Of a stretch of DNA of 64,000 bases, positions 63,480 through 64,000 are shown one piece after another; the first letter of the stretch is position 1, and every line of letters starts with the position of its first letter. The DNA is from Asticcacaulis sp. AC402. GTDB taxonomy: Bacteria; Pseudomonadota; Alphaproteobacteria; Caulobacterales; Caulobacteraceae. A model generated the notes under the pieces. The model worked only from the letters and a program-made list of their open reading frames with translations. It ran no database searches and was not told the DNA's origin. A program made the position numbers and the translations under genes. The DNA is taken from NCBI RefSeq assembly GCF_000495835.1, contig NZ_AWGC01000015.1, positions 1-64,000 of the forward strand. The letters run 5' to 3'.

Positions 63480-64000
63480 TCATGAATCCGCTTTTATGGT
63501 AACCGGACGCAGAAGAAAGGCGGGCATGTGATCGCCAAACGGACTATCGACCTTGGCTTTATCATTTGATTTTTCTGACGTTTTTTCGCGACGAGACGGC
63601 TTTTCGGGCCTGATTTCAGCCTTCGCCGGAGCGGTAGCGGGCGCTTCTTTTCTGGGCTCTGCGACCGCTTTTTCCACCGGTTCATAGGACGCGACCGTGT
63701 CACGCTTGCCCTTGGGTGCGTAATCGCGGTCGCTGCGTGCCCTTGGGCGACTGCTTTCGCGTTTTGCCGGGCGCGGTGATTCGTCCAAGGCACTGTAATC
63801 GATGTCAAGTTCCAGGACCGCCGGATCTTTTTTGATCAGCTTGACGACCTTGTCGTAATTCTTTTCGTCGGCCTGAGACAGCAGGAGATAGGCATCGCCC
63901 GAGCGGCCCGCCCGGCCGGTGCGGCCAATACGGTGAACATAGTCGTCAGCGTGGTGCGGAACATCGAAGTTGAAGATCTGCCCGACGTCAGGGATATCGA
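63480..64000 (-). CDS. DEAD-box RNA helicase, C-terminal part
   Basis: The frame continues past the right edge; about 173 residues are visible. Motif [15 protein letters not shown] with the preceding [11 protein letters not shown] identifies the C-terminal RecA-like domain of an RhlE-type helicase. It is followed by [20 protein letters not shown] and a long basic, Pro/Glu/Lys-rich tail (about 100 residues) typical of RNA-binding extensions. Role in RNA remodelling or ribosome assembly is inferred from the family. Confidence 0.93.
   Translation of the reverse strand, partial: DIPDVGQIFNFDVPHHADDYVHRIGRTGRAGRSGDAYLLLSQADEKNYDKVVKLIKKDPAVLELDIDYSALDESPRPAKRESSRPRARSDRDYAPKGKRDTVASYEPVEKAVAEPRKEAPATAPAKAEIRPEKPSRREKTSEKSNDKAKVDSPFGDHMPAFLLRPVTIKADS

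Overview
The window is ordinary, gene-dense chromosomal DNA of an alphaproteobacterium, most likely a Caulobacteraceae member close to Asticcacaulis or Caulobacter. This rests on gene content read by eye: an HdaA-type DnaA regulator, a short Caulobacter-type flagellin of 274 residues, an NDUFA12-type accessory subunit of complex I, an iscR-led suf operon, a B12-type ribonucleotide reductase relative and a large TonB-dependent receptor. No tRNA, rRNA, CRISPR array, complete insertion sequence or prophage was recognised.

Layout. 0-6 kb holds polyphosphate metabolism (ppx, ppk), hdaA and aspS. 6-12.7 kb holds a lone flagellin behind a dyad, a secreted pentapeptide-repeat protein, a catalytically dead class II ribonucleotide reductase relative, the NDUFA12/DUF2155 pair and aat. 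12.7-17.6 kb holds small secreted and flavin proteins, accB-accC, aroQ and thiS-thiG. 17.9-24.5 kb reads as a light or photo-oxidative-stress island: two overlapping photolyase-family genes (one apparently domain-permuted), a DUF2805 protein, a PdxJ-like/SdhE fusion, an ABC1/COQ8 kinase and a DUF3429 membrane protein.

24.5-32.6 kb is the most unusual block. A membrane-anchored HTH-TPR regulator lies upstream of a Tat-type secreted protein, a lipoprotein combining TPRs with a secretin pore domain, and three secreted proteins of unknown function. Two gene remnants among them show that the block has duplicated and decayed. A pair of direct repeats in front of the effector genes is a candidate operator. 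No ATPase or inner-membrane platform accompanies the secretin.

33-50 kb is mostly housekeeping: a TPR protein with ispE, ampG, glyQ-glyS, ppdK, an OmpA-BON protein with two small neighbours, tyrS, anmK and a serine hydrolase. ampG, anmK and the serine hydrolase all fit peptidoglycan turnover, although they are not one operon. 50.6-58.1 kb is a complete suf operon (iscR, a NifS/IscS-type desulfurase, sufB, an unusual membrane protein, sufC, sufD, sufS, sufT, sufA) with a visible palindromic operator. 58.2-64 kb holds a TonB-dependent receptor, a periplasmic Rid-family protein lacking the deaminase Arg, an acyltransferase, a GGDEF protein and the end of a DEAD-box helicase.

Two families of palindromic intergenic repeat recur. 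One is a roughly 95-bp composite of two hairpins joined by an A-rich linker. The other is a roughly 200-bp nested inverted repeat. Alternative start codons (TTG for ppx, the NDUFA12 gene and sufC; GTG for ispE, sufD and others) were chosen from Shine-Dalgarno placement and overlaps with preceding genes.
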